Positions 22,504-30,500 of a stretch of DNA of 64,000 nt are shown here, piece by piece. The translations under genes were made by a program, and so were the position numbers. Under the pieces are notes generated by a model. That model worked only from the letters and a program-made list of their open reading frames with translations. It was not told where the DNA came from and ran no database searches. Source of the stretch: Anaerolineales bacterium (GTDB taxonomy: Bacteria > Chloroflexota > Anaerolineae > 4572-78 > J111); the NCBI GenBank assembly GCA_015075185.1, contig JABTUW010000004.1, forward strand, positions 434,001 to 498,000, given 5' to 3'. Positions within the stretch are counted from its first letter, which is position 1. Every line of letters begins with the position of its first letter.

Positions 22504-23904
22504 TTACTGCCGTTCGATCACGTTTTTGATAGATTTCTCCAAAATCTCCACCGCCTCGTCAGCCAAATCCTGGCTAACCATCAGCGGTGGCATCAGGCGG
22601 ATGGTGCTAACGCCGCAGGAGAGTAATAACAGTCCATTATGGAAGGCTTCGTGAATAACCTGCTCAACCAACTTTTTGGCCGGCTCTTTGCTGACCGGGT
22701 CTTTGACAAACTCCAGGCCAATCATCAAGCCTTTGCCCCGCACCTCGCCAATGAGCGGATAGTGGGCTGCCAGATCACGCATTTTGTCCAGCAGATGTTC
22801 GCCTACCTGGGCGGCGTTGTCTTTGTACTCATTTTCGACCAATTCAATCGTCGCCAGAGCGGCGGCGCAGCAGAGGGGATTGCCGCCGTAGGTATTGCCA
22901 TGCGCGCCATGCGCCCACCGCTCCATCAACGATTTGCGCGCCGTAACCGTGCCAATGGGCATGCCTGAAGCCAGCCCTTTGGCGGTGGTCACAATATCCG
23001 GCTGCACATCCCAATGCTCGACAGCAAACATTTTGCCGGTGCGGCCAATACCGCTCTGTACCTCGTCGGCAATGAGCAGGATGCCATAGCGGTCGCACAA
23101 GGCACGGAGACCGGGCAAAAAGCTGTCGGGCGGGACAAGATAGCCGCCTTCACCCTGGATTGGTTCAAGCAGGATGGCCGCCACTTCCTGGGCCGGGATG
23201 TTGCTCTGAAACAGCACATTTTCGATGTAATTGAGCACGGCCTGGCCCTGGTCAGCGCCGGCAAAGACTGGGCGATAGTTGTTAGGGAAGGGCACATGAG
23301 TCACACCCGGCATGGTCGGAAAGAAGGACGCCTGCTGGGTGTATTTGCTGGCGGTAAAAGCCAACGAGCCCATACTGCGGCCATGGAAGCCGCCCAAAAA
23401 GCCAATGAAGCGAGGCCGGCCGGTCACAAAGCGGGCCAGTTTCAAGGCCCCTTCGACGCTCTCGGTGCCGGAGTTGGTGAAGAAGGTCATAGCCGGCTCG
23501 TTCAGGGGAGCGATGTCGCTCATCTTTTCGCCCAGCCTGATTTGCAGCTCATGATAATAGTCGGAAGAGATATGCAGGAATTTATCGGCGGCATTCTTGA
23601 TCGCCTCAACCACCTTTGGATGCGCATGGCCGGTGGAGGTCACGGCGATGCCGGCGGCAAAGTCAATGAAACGGTTGCCGTCTACATCCCACACCTCCGC
23701 GCCCCGGCCATAATCCATGACAAAGGGGTAGTCACGCGGATAGGAGGGTGAAACCACCTGTTCGTCACGAGCCAACAGAGCCTGAGCCTTGGGGCCGGGC
23801 AGATCGGTAATAATCCGGGGTGAGCGCCCGTCTTCTTTTGTTCCGAGTTTAGTTGAGTGCGTCTGAATTGCTTGTTTTTCAAATAATGTTGTCGTCATTT
23901 CCAT
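22504..23904 (-). CDS. Class III PLP-dependent aminotransferase (4-aminobutyrate/acetylornithine type)
   Basis: A 466 aa cytoplasmic aminotransferase. Typical blocks are 'VWDVDGNRFIDFAAGIAVTS' then 'TGHAHPKVVEAI', 'FFTNSGTESVEGALKLAR', 'FHGRSMGSLAFTASK', 'EPIQGEGGYLVPP', 'LLIADEVQSGIGRTGKMFA' and the PLP lysine in 'TTAKGLASGMP'. It belongs to the acetylornithine/4-aminobutyrate/lysine aminotransferase group; substrate cannot be assigned, though the length and N-terminal extension favour an omega-amino acid (GABA-like) substrate over acetylornithine. ATG 23904 or the second ATG at 23898 can be the start. It is co-directional with htpG but has 139 bp and a promoter in between. Confidence 0.9.
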   Translation of the reverse strand: MEMTTTLFEKQAIQTHSTKLGTKEDGRSPRIITDLPGPKAQALLARDEQVVSPSYPRDYPFVMDYGRGAEVWDVDGNRFIDFAAGIAVTSTGHAHPKVVEAIKNAADKFLHISSDYYHELQIRLGEKMSDIAPLNEPAMTFFTNSGTESVEGALKLARFVTGRPRFIGFLGGFHGRSMGSLAFTASKYTQQASFFPTMPGVTHVPFPNNYRPVFAGADQGQAVLNYIENVLFQSNIPAQEVAAILLEPIQGEGGYLVPPDSFLPGLRALCDRYGILLIADEVQSGIGRTGKMFAVEHWDVQPDIVTTAKGLASGMPIGTVTARKSLMERWAHGAHGNTYGGNPLCCAAALATIELVENEYKDNAAQVGEHLLDKMRDLAAHYPLIGEVRGKGLMIGLEFVKDPVSKEPAKKLVEQVIHEAFHNGLLLLSCGVSTIRLMPPLMVSQDLADEAVEILEKSIKNVIERQ

Positions 23905-24204
23905 TCTCCCAAATCGCCGCTAGAGTAAAAGAAGTACAGGCCAATAAGCAGAGCGACAAGCTCTGCCCCTGAAGTGCAACTAACGGCAACGCTATAGACT
24001 TTAATCAGTGGATAATCTTAATCGGAGCAGTCTGGCTTCAAGCGCCATAATGCAGACGCCCGCCAGGACGTAAATCCAGATCATTCTGGCAGGATGTACC
24101 GGAATGTTACTGAAGAGACGCAGGCTGGAGTCGTTAAGTGTAGCAACCTATAGCCCGTGGCATGGGTAGCCAACGGCAGAAGTGAATCGTAAAAACCATT
24201 ATGC
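23905..24204. other. 300-bp gene-free stretch with a small hairpin
   Basis: I see no convincing gene here. A hairpin GCAGAGC-GACAA-GCTCTGC lies at 23948-23966 and resembles a widespread small intergenic repeat. The rest is unremarkable sequence, presumably including the promoter of the aminotransferase on the - strand. Confidence 0.5.
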
Positions 24205-25101
24205 TCAACTTTCCCCTAACGCCGCTGCCACTTCCCGGCGGAGACGATTCAAATCGTATCCACGCGGATCGGACTTGCGGCCTGGAGGCAGAGCAATATC
24301 AAGGTGTCCCATGATATCGTCAACTTTAATATCGTGAATGTAACACAAGTGAGCACATAACGCAACATTTGCCTGATGCTGCGCTTCGGGATAAGGGTCC
24401 TGGCCATCGTTGAGATTGACCAGTTCAATGCCGACGGAGTAGTCGTTGACCGAATTACGCCCTTTCCAAACACTTTGACCGGCATGCCAGGCGCGATCCG
24501 TATCCCGCACATGTTGGACAATTTTGCCATCTTTGCCGATGGAGTAATGGGCGCTGACCTGGGCATTGGGATTGTTGAACCAATCAATCACTCCTTGCAG
24601 CCGGTTGTTGGCCGTCGAGTGGATAACAATTGCCGTAATATCGGTGGGGCTGCGGCGCTGGTTGAAATTGGGCGAGCCAACCCACTGGATAGGTGGTTGG
24701 GGGGGCGTGATTCGGGTAGGTTCGGGCGTCACGACAGGTACGGTCGTGATAGGTGAAGTTGTCGGCACTGCGGTCACAGGCTTGGGTGCGGGGGTAGAAT
24801 CCAGGGGTGGAATGACTAACACCTGTCCCACCCAAATATTGCTGGGGTTGGCCAGATTATTGGCTTGTTGGATCAGCGGGTACTGATGAGCGTTGCCATA
24901 CACTTTCTGGGCAATTCGACCCAGCGTATCGCCTCGCTGCACAGTGTAGCTGGTGGGTGCGCCGGCGGCGGCTCCTTGGGCATACTGGTTCAGAAATTCG
25001 CCGATGACCTGGCCAATGGCCTTGCCTTCTCGTGTAGCTCGATTGAGGGCTGCTTGGAAAATGGCGTCGTCCACGTCTACTTGTACGGTTCGCAGAGGCA
25101 T
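24205..25101 (-). CDS. LysM/N-acetylmuramoyl-L-alanine amidase (Amidase_2) protein
   Basis: A 298 aa protein. Residues 1-45 form a short, probably helical domain ('TVQVDVDDAIFQAALNRATR') that is not a signal peptide. A LysM repeat follows at about 50-98 ('YTVQRGDTLGRIAQKVYGN', 'WVGQVLVIPP'), then a Pro/Thr-rich linker, then an Amidase_2 domain (about 148-298) with zinc-ligand positions in 'IVIHSTANN', 'AWHAGQSVWKGR' and 'GHLDIALPPGRKSDP'. It would cleave the amide bond between MurNAc and the stem peptide. With no export signal it may leave the cell by another route, act on recycled fragments, or be phage-derived. It sits 10 bp downstream of the zinc-ribbon gene and is probably co-transcribed. 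Confidence 0.87.
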   Translation of the reverse strand: MPLRTVQVDVDDAIFQAALNRATREGKAIGQVIGEFLNQYAQGAAAGAPTSYTVQRGDTLGRIAQKVYGNAHQYPLIQQANNLANPSNIWVGQVLVIPPLDSTPAPKPVTAVPTTSPITTVPVVTPEPTRITPPQPPIQWVGSPNFNQRRSPTDITAIVIHSTANNRLQGVIDWFNNPNAQVSAHYSIGKDGKIVQHVRDTDRAWHAGQSVWKGRNSVNDYSVGIELVNLNDGQDPYPEAQHQANVALCAHLCYIHDIKVDDIMGHLDIALPPGRKSDPRGYDLNRLRREVAAALGES

Positions 25102-25111
25102 GACTGGCTCC

Positions 25112-25828
25112 TTAAGCTACATATAGAATGCGGCCACAGGTGCCGCAGTAAATTAACTCCGTCCCGGCACGGGCATGCTGAATACGGCTGCTGGAGGCGC
25201 CTACGCCACACCCCAGGCAGATGCCATCTTTAATCACCGCTACAGCCCGGCCGGCTTTACGCGGACGCAGATCTTCATATTCGGCCAGGTCATCTGGGTC
25301 AATCACCTTGACCATAACCGGGCGCTGTTGTTTTAGGTCATGGAGTTTGTTTTTCAGGGCCGTTTGTTGTTCGGCCAGATGTTCCTGGTCAGACTGCCAA
25401 TCGGTCTGGATGGCAACTAGCTTGGCTTGCGTCTGTTCAAGTTGTTGTTCGGCCTCTTCTGCCCCAACCATCGCCTCCAATAAAAGCTCCTCGCGCTGGC
25501 TCTGGCGGCGTTTGAGTGAGGCAATTTCATCCTGCAAATTAGTCGCTTCTTTGGGGCTAAGCGCCTTGCCCTGATATAACGTTTTTTCTTGCTGCGCTAT
25601 CTTCTGGGTCAGGCTCTGTACCTCCAAATTTAGATTCTGCATGGTCGCTTGAGCCTGGCGAAGCTGTCTCTCCGCCGCCTCAGCCTGGGCCTTGGCCTGT
25701 TTCAACGCTTCACTTTCGCCCAACTGGGAGGTAATTTCAGCCAACTGCTGGTTGGTTTTATCTACTTCACTATCAAGCATTTGTAACTGGTAAAGCTGTT
25801 GGACCCGGCTCAAGGCTTGCCTCGACAA
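25112..25828 (-). CDS. C4-type zinc-ribbon coiled-coil protein (DUF164/CT398-like)
   Basis: A 238 aa protein with a long antiparallel coiled coil (about residues 5-175, rich in Gln, Glu, Leu and Ala) and a C-terminal zinc ribbon made of 'CLGCGVGASSSR' and 'IYCGTCGRILYV'. This is the widespread CT398/YbgI-like helical hairpin family, thought to bind RNA or secretion partners but not well defined. Start is TTG 25828. A promoter lies directly upstream. The amidase gene follows on the same strand. Confidence 0.85.
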   Translation of the reverse strand: MSRQALSRVQQLYQLQMLDSEVDKTNQQLAEITSQLGESEALKQAKAQAEAAERQLRQAQATMQNLNLEVQSLTQKIAQQEKTLYQGKALSPKEATNLQDEIASLKRRQSQREELLLEAMVGAEEAEQQLEQTQAKLVAIQTDWQSDQEHLAEQQTALKNKLHDLKQQRPVMVKVIDPDDLAEYEDLRPRKAGRAVAVIKDGICLGCGVGASSSRIQHARAGTELIYCGTCGRILYVA

Positions 25829-25854
25829 AAATCAGTATTAAAATAATTGAGCCT

Positions 25855-25883
25855 ATTATACCACCGTTATGCAAAGTAGTAAA
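25855..25883 (-). promoter_or_regulatory. Sigma-70-type promoter for the zinc-ribbon/amidase genes
   Basis: On the - strand TTTACT (25883-25878), 17 bp, TATAAT (25860-25855), about 27 bases before the TTG start, so the leader is very short. Confidence 0.55.
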
Positions 25884-25979
25884 GGATATAATAAAGGTTA
25901 GTATTGTGAATTAATTCACCGGAAAGTGACAAACTGCTTGGCTAATTTATGACATGTAACACCTTCAAGAAATCTGGTT

Positions 25980-26060
25980 TTGACATATTGTTTTATTAGC
26001 CTGTAGCGTACCCCCTATCATCACGGCTAGTTTCCCCGAACAATCCGGTTAAGTTATAAT
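25980..26060 (+). promoter_or_regulatory. Possible promoter region of the PEP carboxykinase gene
   Basis: A consensus -35 TTGACA (25980-25985) has only a weak -10 (TAGCGT) at 18 bp. A good -10 TATAAT (26055-26060) has no clear -35, as expected for an activator-dependent promoter. I cannot choose between them. A strong AAGGAGG lies just before ATG 26114. Confidence 0.35.
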
Positions 26061-26113
26061 AATATATCCCGTACTTCTTGTTTGCAGACGAGAGCCACAT
26101 TTAAGGAGGCATC

Positions 26114-27973
26114 ATGGAATTCCCAACGTATGTTAGAAATGAAAAATTGAAGGCATGGGTCCAGGAATTGGCTGCCCTCTGCCAGCCCGACCAGGTTTAC
26201 TGGTGTGATGGCTCACAAAAAGAGTATGATCAAATGTGCCTGACCTTGATTGATGCGGGCACATTTATCAAACTCAATGAAACCAAGCGCCCCAACAGTT
26301 TCCTGGCTCGCTCCGACCCCAGCGATGTGGCTCGGGTAGAAGACCGGACCTTTATTTGCTCCGTTTCCAAGGATAGTGCCGGTCCAACCAACAACTGGAT
26401 GGACCCCAGGGAAATGAAAGCCATTCTGCACAAGCTTTTCGATGGTTCGATGCGCGGCCGCACTATGTATGTGGTGCCGTTCAGTATGGGCCCCATTGGC
26501 TCGTCTTTATCTCATATCGGTGTGGAATTGACCGACTCCCCCTATGTGGTGGTCAATATGCGCATCATGACCCGCATGGGCCGGCAGGTTCTAGAAGTAT
26601 TGGGGGAGCATGGAGAATTTGTGCCCTGCTTACATTCGGTTGGGGCGCCCCTGGAGCGAGGTCAAAAAGATGTACCCTGGCCGTGTAATAAAGAGCACAA
26701 ATACATTGTACACTTCCCGGAAGAACGCGCTATCTGGTCCTACGGCAGCGGCTACGGCGGCAATGCTTTACTGGGCAAAAAGTGTTTTGCCCTCAGAATT
26801 GCCTCCGTGCTGGGCCGAGATGAAGGCTGGCTGGCCGAACATATGCTCATCTTGGGCGTGGAGTCTCCGCAAGGAGAGAAAACTTACGTGGCGGCGGCGT
26901 TTCCCAGCGCCTGTGGCAAAACCAATTTTGCCATGCTCATTCCGCCGCCTGCTTTTGATGGCTGGAAAGTCACGACGGTCGGCGATGATATTGCCTGGAT
27001 TAAGCCCGGTCCGGATGGTCAACTTTATGCCATCAATCCTGAAGCTGGCTATTTTGGGGTTGCCCCCGGCACCTCCGACAAATCAAACCCCAACGCCATG
27101 GCGGCATGCAGCCGTAACACCATTTTTACCAATGTGGCCCTCACGCCGGATGGCGATGTCTGGTGGGAGGGTATGACTGAGACTAAACCGCCCAAGTTGA
27201 TTGACTGGCAAGGCCAGCCCTGGACACCCGACTCTGACCGGAAGGCGGCCCATCCCAATGCCCGCTTCACTGCCCCGGCCAACCAGGCCCCTTGCATTGA
27301 CCCGGATTGGGAAAATCCACGCGGCGTGCCGATTAAAGCCTTCATTTTTGGGGGGCGGCGCAGCAGCGTTATTCCGCTGGTCTATCAAGCTTTTAACTGG
27401 AACTATGGGGTTTATTTGGCCGCCACCATGGGTTCGGAAACGACGGCTGCCGCCGCCGGTCAGGTGGGCGTCGTCCGGCGTGACCCCTTCGCTATGCTGC
27501 CTTTCTGCGGCTATCACATGGCTTCCTACTTTAATTATTGGTTAAATTTTGGACGGATGATTCCCAACCCGCCCCGTATTTTTGGAGTCAATTGGTTTCG
27601 CAAGGATGAAAACGGAAATTTCATCTGGCCGGGCTTTGGCGAAAATATGCGCGTATTGAAGTGGATTGTGGACCGGGTTAATGGACGTGCGATTGGCATT
27701 GAAAGCCCCCTTGGCCGGGTTCCCCGCTATGAGGATATTGATTGGCGCGGCATGGAGGATTTTACGCACGAACAATTTCAAGAGTTAATGGCGGTAGATC
27801 GAGAGGAATGGGTGGAGGAAGTGCTGTCGCACGAGGAGTTGTTTTTCAAGCTGTACGACCGCCTCCCGAAGGAACTGATCTTCATCCGTGAGCTGATCCT
27901 CTCTGCTTTGTGGCGTTCTCCCGAGCGGTGGCGATTTGGTCTTGGTGGCAATGGAAACGAATTGGCCAATTAG
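26114..27973 (+). CDS. pckG: Phosphoenolpyruvate carboxykinase (GTP)
   Basis: A 619 aa cytoplasmic enzyme converting oxaloacetate and GTP to PEP, CO2 and GDP; normal length for the GTP class. Key blocks are 'FIKLNETKRPNSFLARSDPS', 'RTMYVVPFSMGPIGS', the substrate region 'YGSGYGGNALLGKKCFALRI', the P-loop with the reactive cysteine 'FPSACGKTNFAML', the metal site 'VGDDIAWI' and 'NWFRKDENGNFIWPGFGENM'. It links TCA intermediates to gluconeogenesis, useful for growth on organic acids or aromatics. AAGGAGG precedes the start. The transporter gene follows 17 bp downstream. Confidence 0.97.
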   Translation: MEFPTYVRNEKLKAWVQELAALCQPDQVYWCDGSQKEYDQMCLTLIDAGTFIKLNETKRPNSFLARSDPSDVARVEDRTFICSVSKDSAGPTNNWMDPREMKAILHKLFDGSMRGRTMYVVPFSMGPIGSSLSHIGVELTDSPYVVVNMRIMTRMGRQVLEVLGEHGEFVPCLHSVGAPLERGQKDVPWPCNKEHKYIVHFPEERAIWSYGSGYGGNALLGKKCFALRIASVLGRDEGWLAEHMLILGVESPQGEKTYVAAAFPSACGKTNFAMLIPPPAFDGWKVTTVGDDIAWIKPGPDGQLYAINPEAGYFGVAPGTSDKSNPNAMAACSRNTIFTNVALTPDGDVWWEGMTETKPPKLIDWQGQPWTPDSDRKAAHPNARFTAPANQAPCIDPDWENPRGVPIKAFIFGGRRSSVIPLVYQAFNWNYGVYLAATMGSETTAAAAGQVGVVRRDPFAMLPFCGYHMASYFNYWLNFGRMIPNPPRIFGVNWFRKDENGNFIWPGFGENMRVLKWIVDRVNGRAIGIESPLGRVPRYEDIDWRGMEDFTHEQFQELMAVDREEWVEEVLSHEELFFKLYDRLPKELIFIRELILSALWRSPERWRFGLGGNGNELAN

Positions 27974-27990
27974 CTCTATACCAGAAAAAT

Positions 27991-29634
27991 ATGATCCAAT
28001 TATTACTTGACAATCCCATGTTGTTGCTGTTCATCGTCGCCGCCATCGGCTATCCTTTGGGACATATCAAGTTCAAGGGGAGCAGCTTGGGGGTTGCGGC
28101 AGTGCTGTTTGTCGGTCTGGCTATTGGCTCCCTCCACCCTGACCTCAAACTGCCCGAAATTATTTACATCTTGGGGTTGGTTTTGTTTGTCTATACCATT
28201 GGTCTGAGCAGTGGTCCCGGCTTTTTTGCCTCCTTCCGGCGCAAAGGGCTGCGGGATAACCTCCTTGTGGTCGGAGCGCTCATTTTGGCGGCGGGATTGG
28301 CCATGGCCGCATATTACGTCTTAAGTCTCAAGCCGGCCCTCACCGCCGGCCTGTTTGCCGGCAGCCTGACCAACACCCCAACCCTGGCCAGTCTATTGGA
28401 GCAGGTCAAACGCACCGCCCCCGCCGACTTGTTGGACCAGATGATTAATGAGCCGGTCATTGGTTATTCAATTGCCTATCCGATGGGTGTCGTGGGGGTG
28501 ATTGCCGCCATTTTTACCATGCAGCGCCTTTGGAAGATTGACTATGCCCGCGAGGCCAAGGAGGCCGGCGACCTGGGTGCAACCCATATGCAGCTCCAAT
28601 CCCGGACCATTTGCATCACCCGGCCTGACGTTGTCCAGACCCCGGTGCGGGATTTGCTGCAACAACACGGCTGGCAAGTCATCTTTGGACGGATGAAGCA
28701 TGCGGACAAACCACTGGCCTTGGTTGGGAGCGATACCCATTTGCAGGTAGGCGACCTGATTACGATGATTGGCACTCAAGAGGAGCTTGACCGGGTCATG
28801 GCCTACCTGGGCGAGCCATGTGCTGAACGGCTTGAGCTGGACCGCAGCGAATATGACTTCCGGCGCATGTTCGTCTCTAACCCGCGAGTGGTCGGCCATC
28901 GCCTGCGCGACTTTGACCTGCCGCAGCAATTTGGGGCCATCGTCACCCGGCTTCGGCGGGGCGATGTAGAACTGCTACCCGACGCCGATACTGTTTTGGA
29001 ACCGGGCGACCGGGTGCGCGTGGTGGCAAAACCGGAAAATATGGCTGCGGTCAGCAAGTTCTTTGGCGACTCTTACCGCGCCCTGAGCGAGATTGACATT
29101 CTGACCTTCAGCCTGGGGCTGGCGCTGGGTTTGCTCTTGGGCCTGGTTCCCATTCCCCTGCCGGGCGGGGTGATTTTTAAACTGGGTCTGGCGGGCGGGC
29201 CGTTAGTGGTCGCACTGATTTTGGGTAAATTAGGCCGGACCGGCCCGCTGGTCTGGGCCATGCCGTACAGCGCTAACCTGGTTTTGCGCCAGTTTGGGTT
29301 AATCCTCTTCCTGGCCGGGGTTGGCACCCGTTCCGGCTACGCCTTTTTCACCACCTTTACTCAGAGCGGCGGCGGCGCTATTTTTGTCGCCGGGGCTATC
29401 ATCACCTGTGTCACTGCCTTGACGGTACTGGCGGTAGGCCATTACCTCTTGCACATCCCGATGGGACTGCTCAACGGCATTCTGGCCGGTCTTCAAACGC
29501 AGCCGGCGGTGCTTGGCTTTGCCCTGGAGCAAAGTGAAAACGACCTGCCCAATATCGGCTATGCGACGGTTTACCCGATTGCCACCATTACCAAAATTTT
29601 GCTGGCGCAGCTCATCCTGGCGCTCTTGAGCTGA
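27991..29634 (+). CDS. AspT/YidE-type transporter with two RCK_C domains
   Basis: A 547 aa membrane protein of the putative aspartate:alanine exchanger family. About five membrane segments at each end ('MLLLFIVAAIGYPLGHIKF', 'LYILGL'-like stretches, 'LALGLLLGLVPIPLPGG') flank two cytoplasmic TrkA-C/RCK_C domains (about residues 195-275 and 280-360). Each half holds the family's Gly/Thr-rich signature, seen as 'GLFAGSLTNTPTLASLLEQ' and 'GILAGLQTQPAVLGFALEQ'. Start ATG 27991 lies after the pckG stop; the longer frame overlaps pckG and is rejected. Tight spacing suggests co-transcription, and a dicarboxylate or amino-acid substrate would fit PEP carboxykinase. Confidence 0.88.
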   Translation: MIQLLLDNPMLLLFIVAAIGYPLGHIKFKGSSLGVAAVLFVGLAIGSLHPDLKLPEIIYILGLVLFVYTIGLSSGPGFFASFRRKGLRDNLLVVGALILAAGLAMAAYYVLSLKPALTAGLFAGSLTNTPTLASLLEQVKRTAPADLLDQMINEPVIGYSIAYPMGVVGVIAAIFTMQRLWKIDYAREAKEAGDLGATHMQLQSRTICITRPDVVQTPVRDLLQQHGWQVIFGRMKHADKPLALVGSDTHLQVGDLITMIGTQEELDRVMAYLGEPCAERLELDRSEYDFRRMFVSNPRVVGHRLRDFDLPQQFGAIVTRLRRGDVELLPDADTVLEPGDRVRVVAKPENMAAVSKFFGDSYRALSEIDILTFSLGLALGLLLGLVPIPLPGGVIFKLGLAGGPLVVALILGKLGRTGPLVWAMPYSANLVLRQFGLILFLAGVGTRSGYAFFTTFTQSGGGAIFVAGAIITCVTALTVLAVGHYLLHIPMGLLNGILAGLQTQPAVLGFALEQSENDLPNIGYATVYPIATITKILLAQLILALLS

Positions 29635-29636
29635 TG

Positions 29637-30500
29637 TTACCGCACCAGCAAAACCGGACAGGCGATGTTGTCCAGTAAGGCTTGAATCGGGTCAGCCTCG
29701 CCGAGCGGGGTCTCGCCGCCCAGGATCAGCAAGCCGCTTTTTTCAGACTGAACTACCTCGATCAAACTGGCCAGGTTGACCTGGGTCAAATGCCGGAACT
29801 TGGGTTGAGCGACCTGCCCCAAGAGCCGGGCGGCTGCTTCTCGTTCCAAATGTTGACCCGCCTCAGGTTGTTCTGTTTCGGACAAGATCAATGCCGTCAA
29901 AGGCAGCCGGCTCTCTGGTTTGATCTTTTGCACCAGCCGGGCAGCCATATTCAGGGCTCGATTGGCTGCCGCCGAACCATTGTAAGTGACCATCACCGGC
30001 TGGCCCAGCCGCTCCCCGTGCTGCAGCAAGAGCACGGCGTGGGGCGCTTTGGCCGCCACCGCCAGCGCCGTCGAACCCGGCCGGATGCGCCGAATTAAGG
30101 GCCGGCTGGCAATGCCTAGACTGAGTAAATCGGTTTCCAGAGCGGCGGTCAACACCTCAGCCGCTACCTGGCCGCGCACTACCCGGAACGACCAGCGCAC
30201 CTGCGATGGTTCGGCGGCCTCGGCCATGGCGCGCCTGGCCCGATTGGCCTGTAGCCGCAATTCCTCTTCCAGCCGGGCGCTGTCCATTTGCCGGGCCACC
30301 GCCGAAGGGGATATTTCCTGGGCAAAGGGCAGTCCGGCCAGCCGGAGCAAGTTGATATCTTCGACAAAGAGGCCCAACAATTCCGCATCCAAAAAGGTTG
30401 CCAGTTCAACCGCTGCCGCCAGGGCGGCCAGGCTGTGCCTGGAAGTATCCAACGCCACTAAAATCCGCTTGACTGTGTGTTCACGCTCCACTTCGTTCAT
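29637..30500 (-). CDS. Universal stress protein, tandem-domain
   Basis: A 287 aa cytoplasmic protein. The first USP domain is clear ('KRILVALDTSRHSLAALAAA', 'ELLGLFVEDIN'). The second, about 160-287, is more diverged but keeps 'VMVTYNGSAAANRALNMAAR' and the closing 'NIACPVLLVR'. USPs bind ATP or AMP and adjust stress physiology; neither half shows a perfect G-x2-G-x9-G(S/T) loop, so ATP binding is doubtful. Its start overlaps the stop of the Lon-like gene by four bases (30497-30500), so the two are coupled. Confidence 0.86.
   Translation of the reverse strand: MNEVEREHTVKRILVALDTSRHSLAALAAAVELATFLDAELLGLFVEDINLLRLAGLPFAQEISPSAVARQMDSARLEEELRLQANRARRAMAEAAEPSQVRWSFRVVRGQVAAEVLTAALETDLLSLGIASRPLIRRIRPGSTALAVAAKAPHAVLLLQHGERLGQPVMVTYNGSAAANRALNMAARLVQKIKPESRLPLTALILSETEQPEAGQHLEREAAARLLGQVAQPKFRHLTQVNLASLIEVVQSEKSGLLILGGETPLGEADPIQALLDNIACPVLLVR

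Noticed and set aside
27910..27990. Upstream extension of the AspT-type transporter
   Set aside because: Overlaps the pckG 3' end; ATG 27991 begins directly at the first membrane segment.
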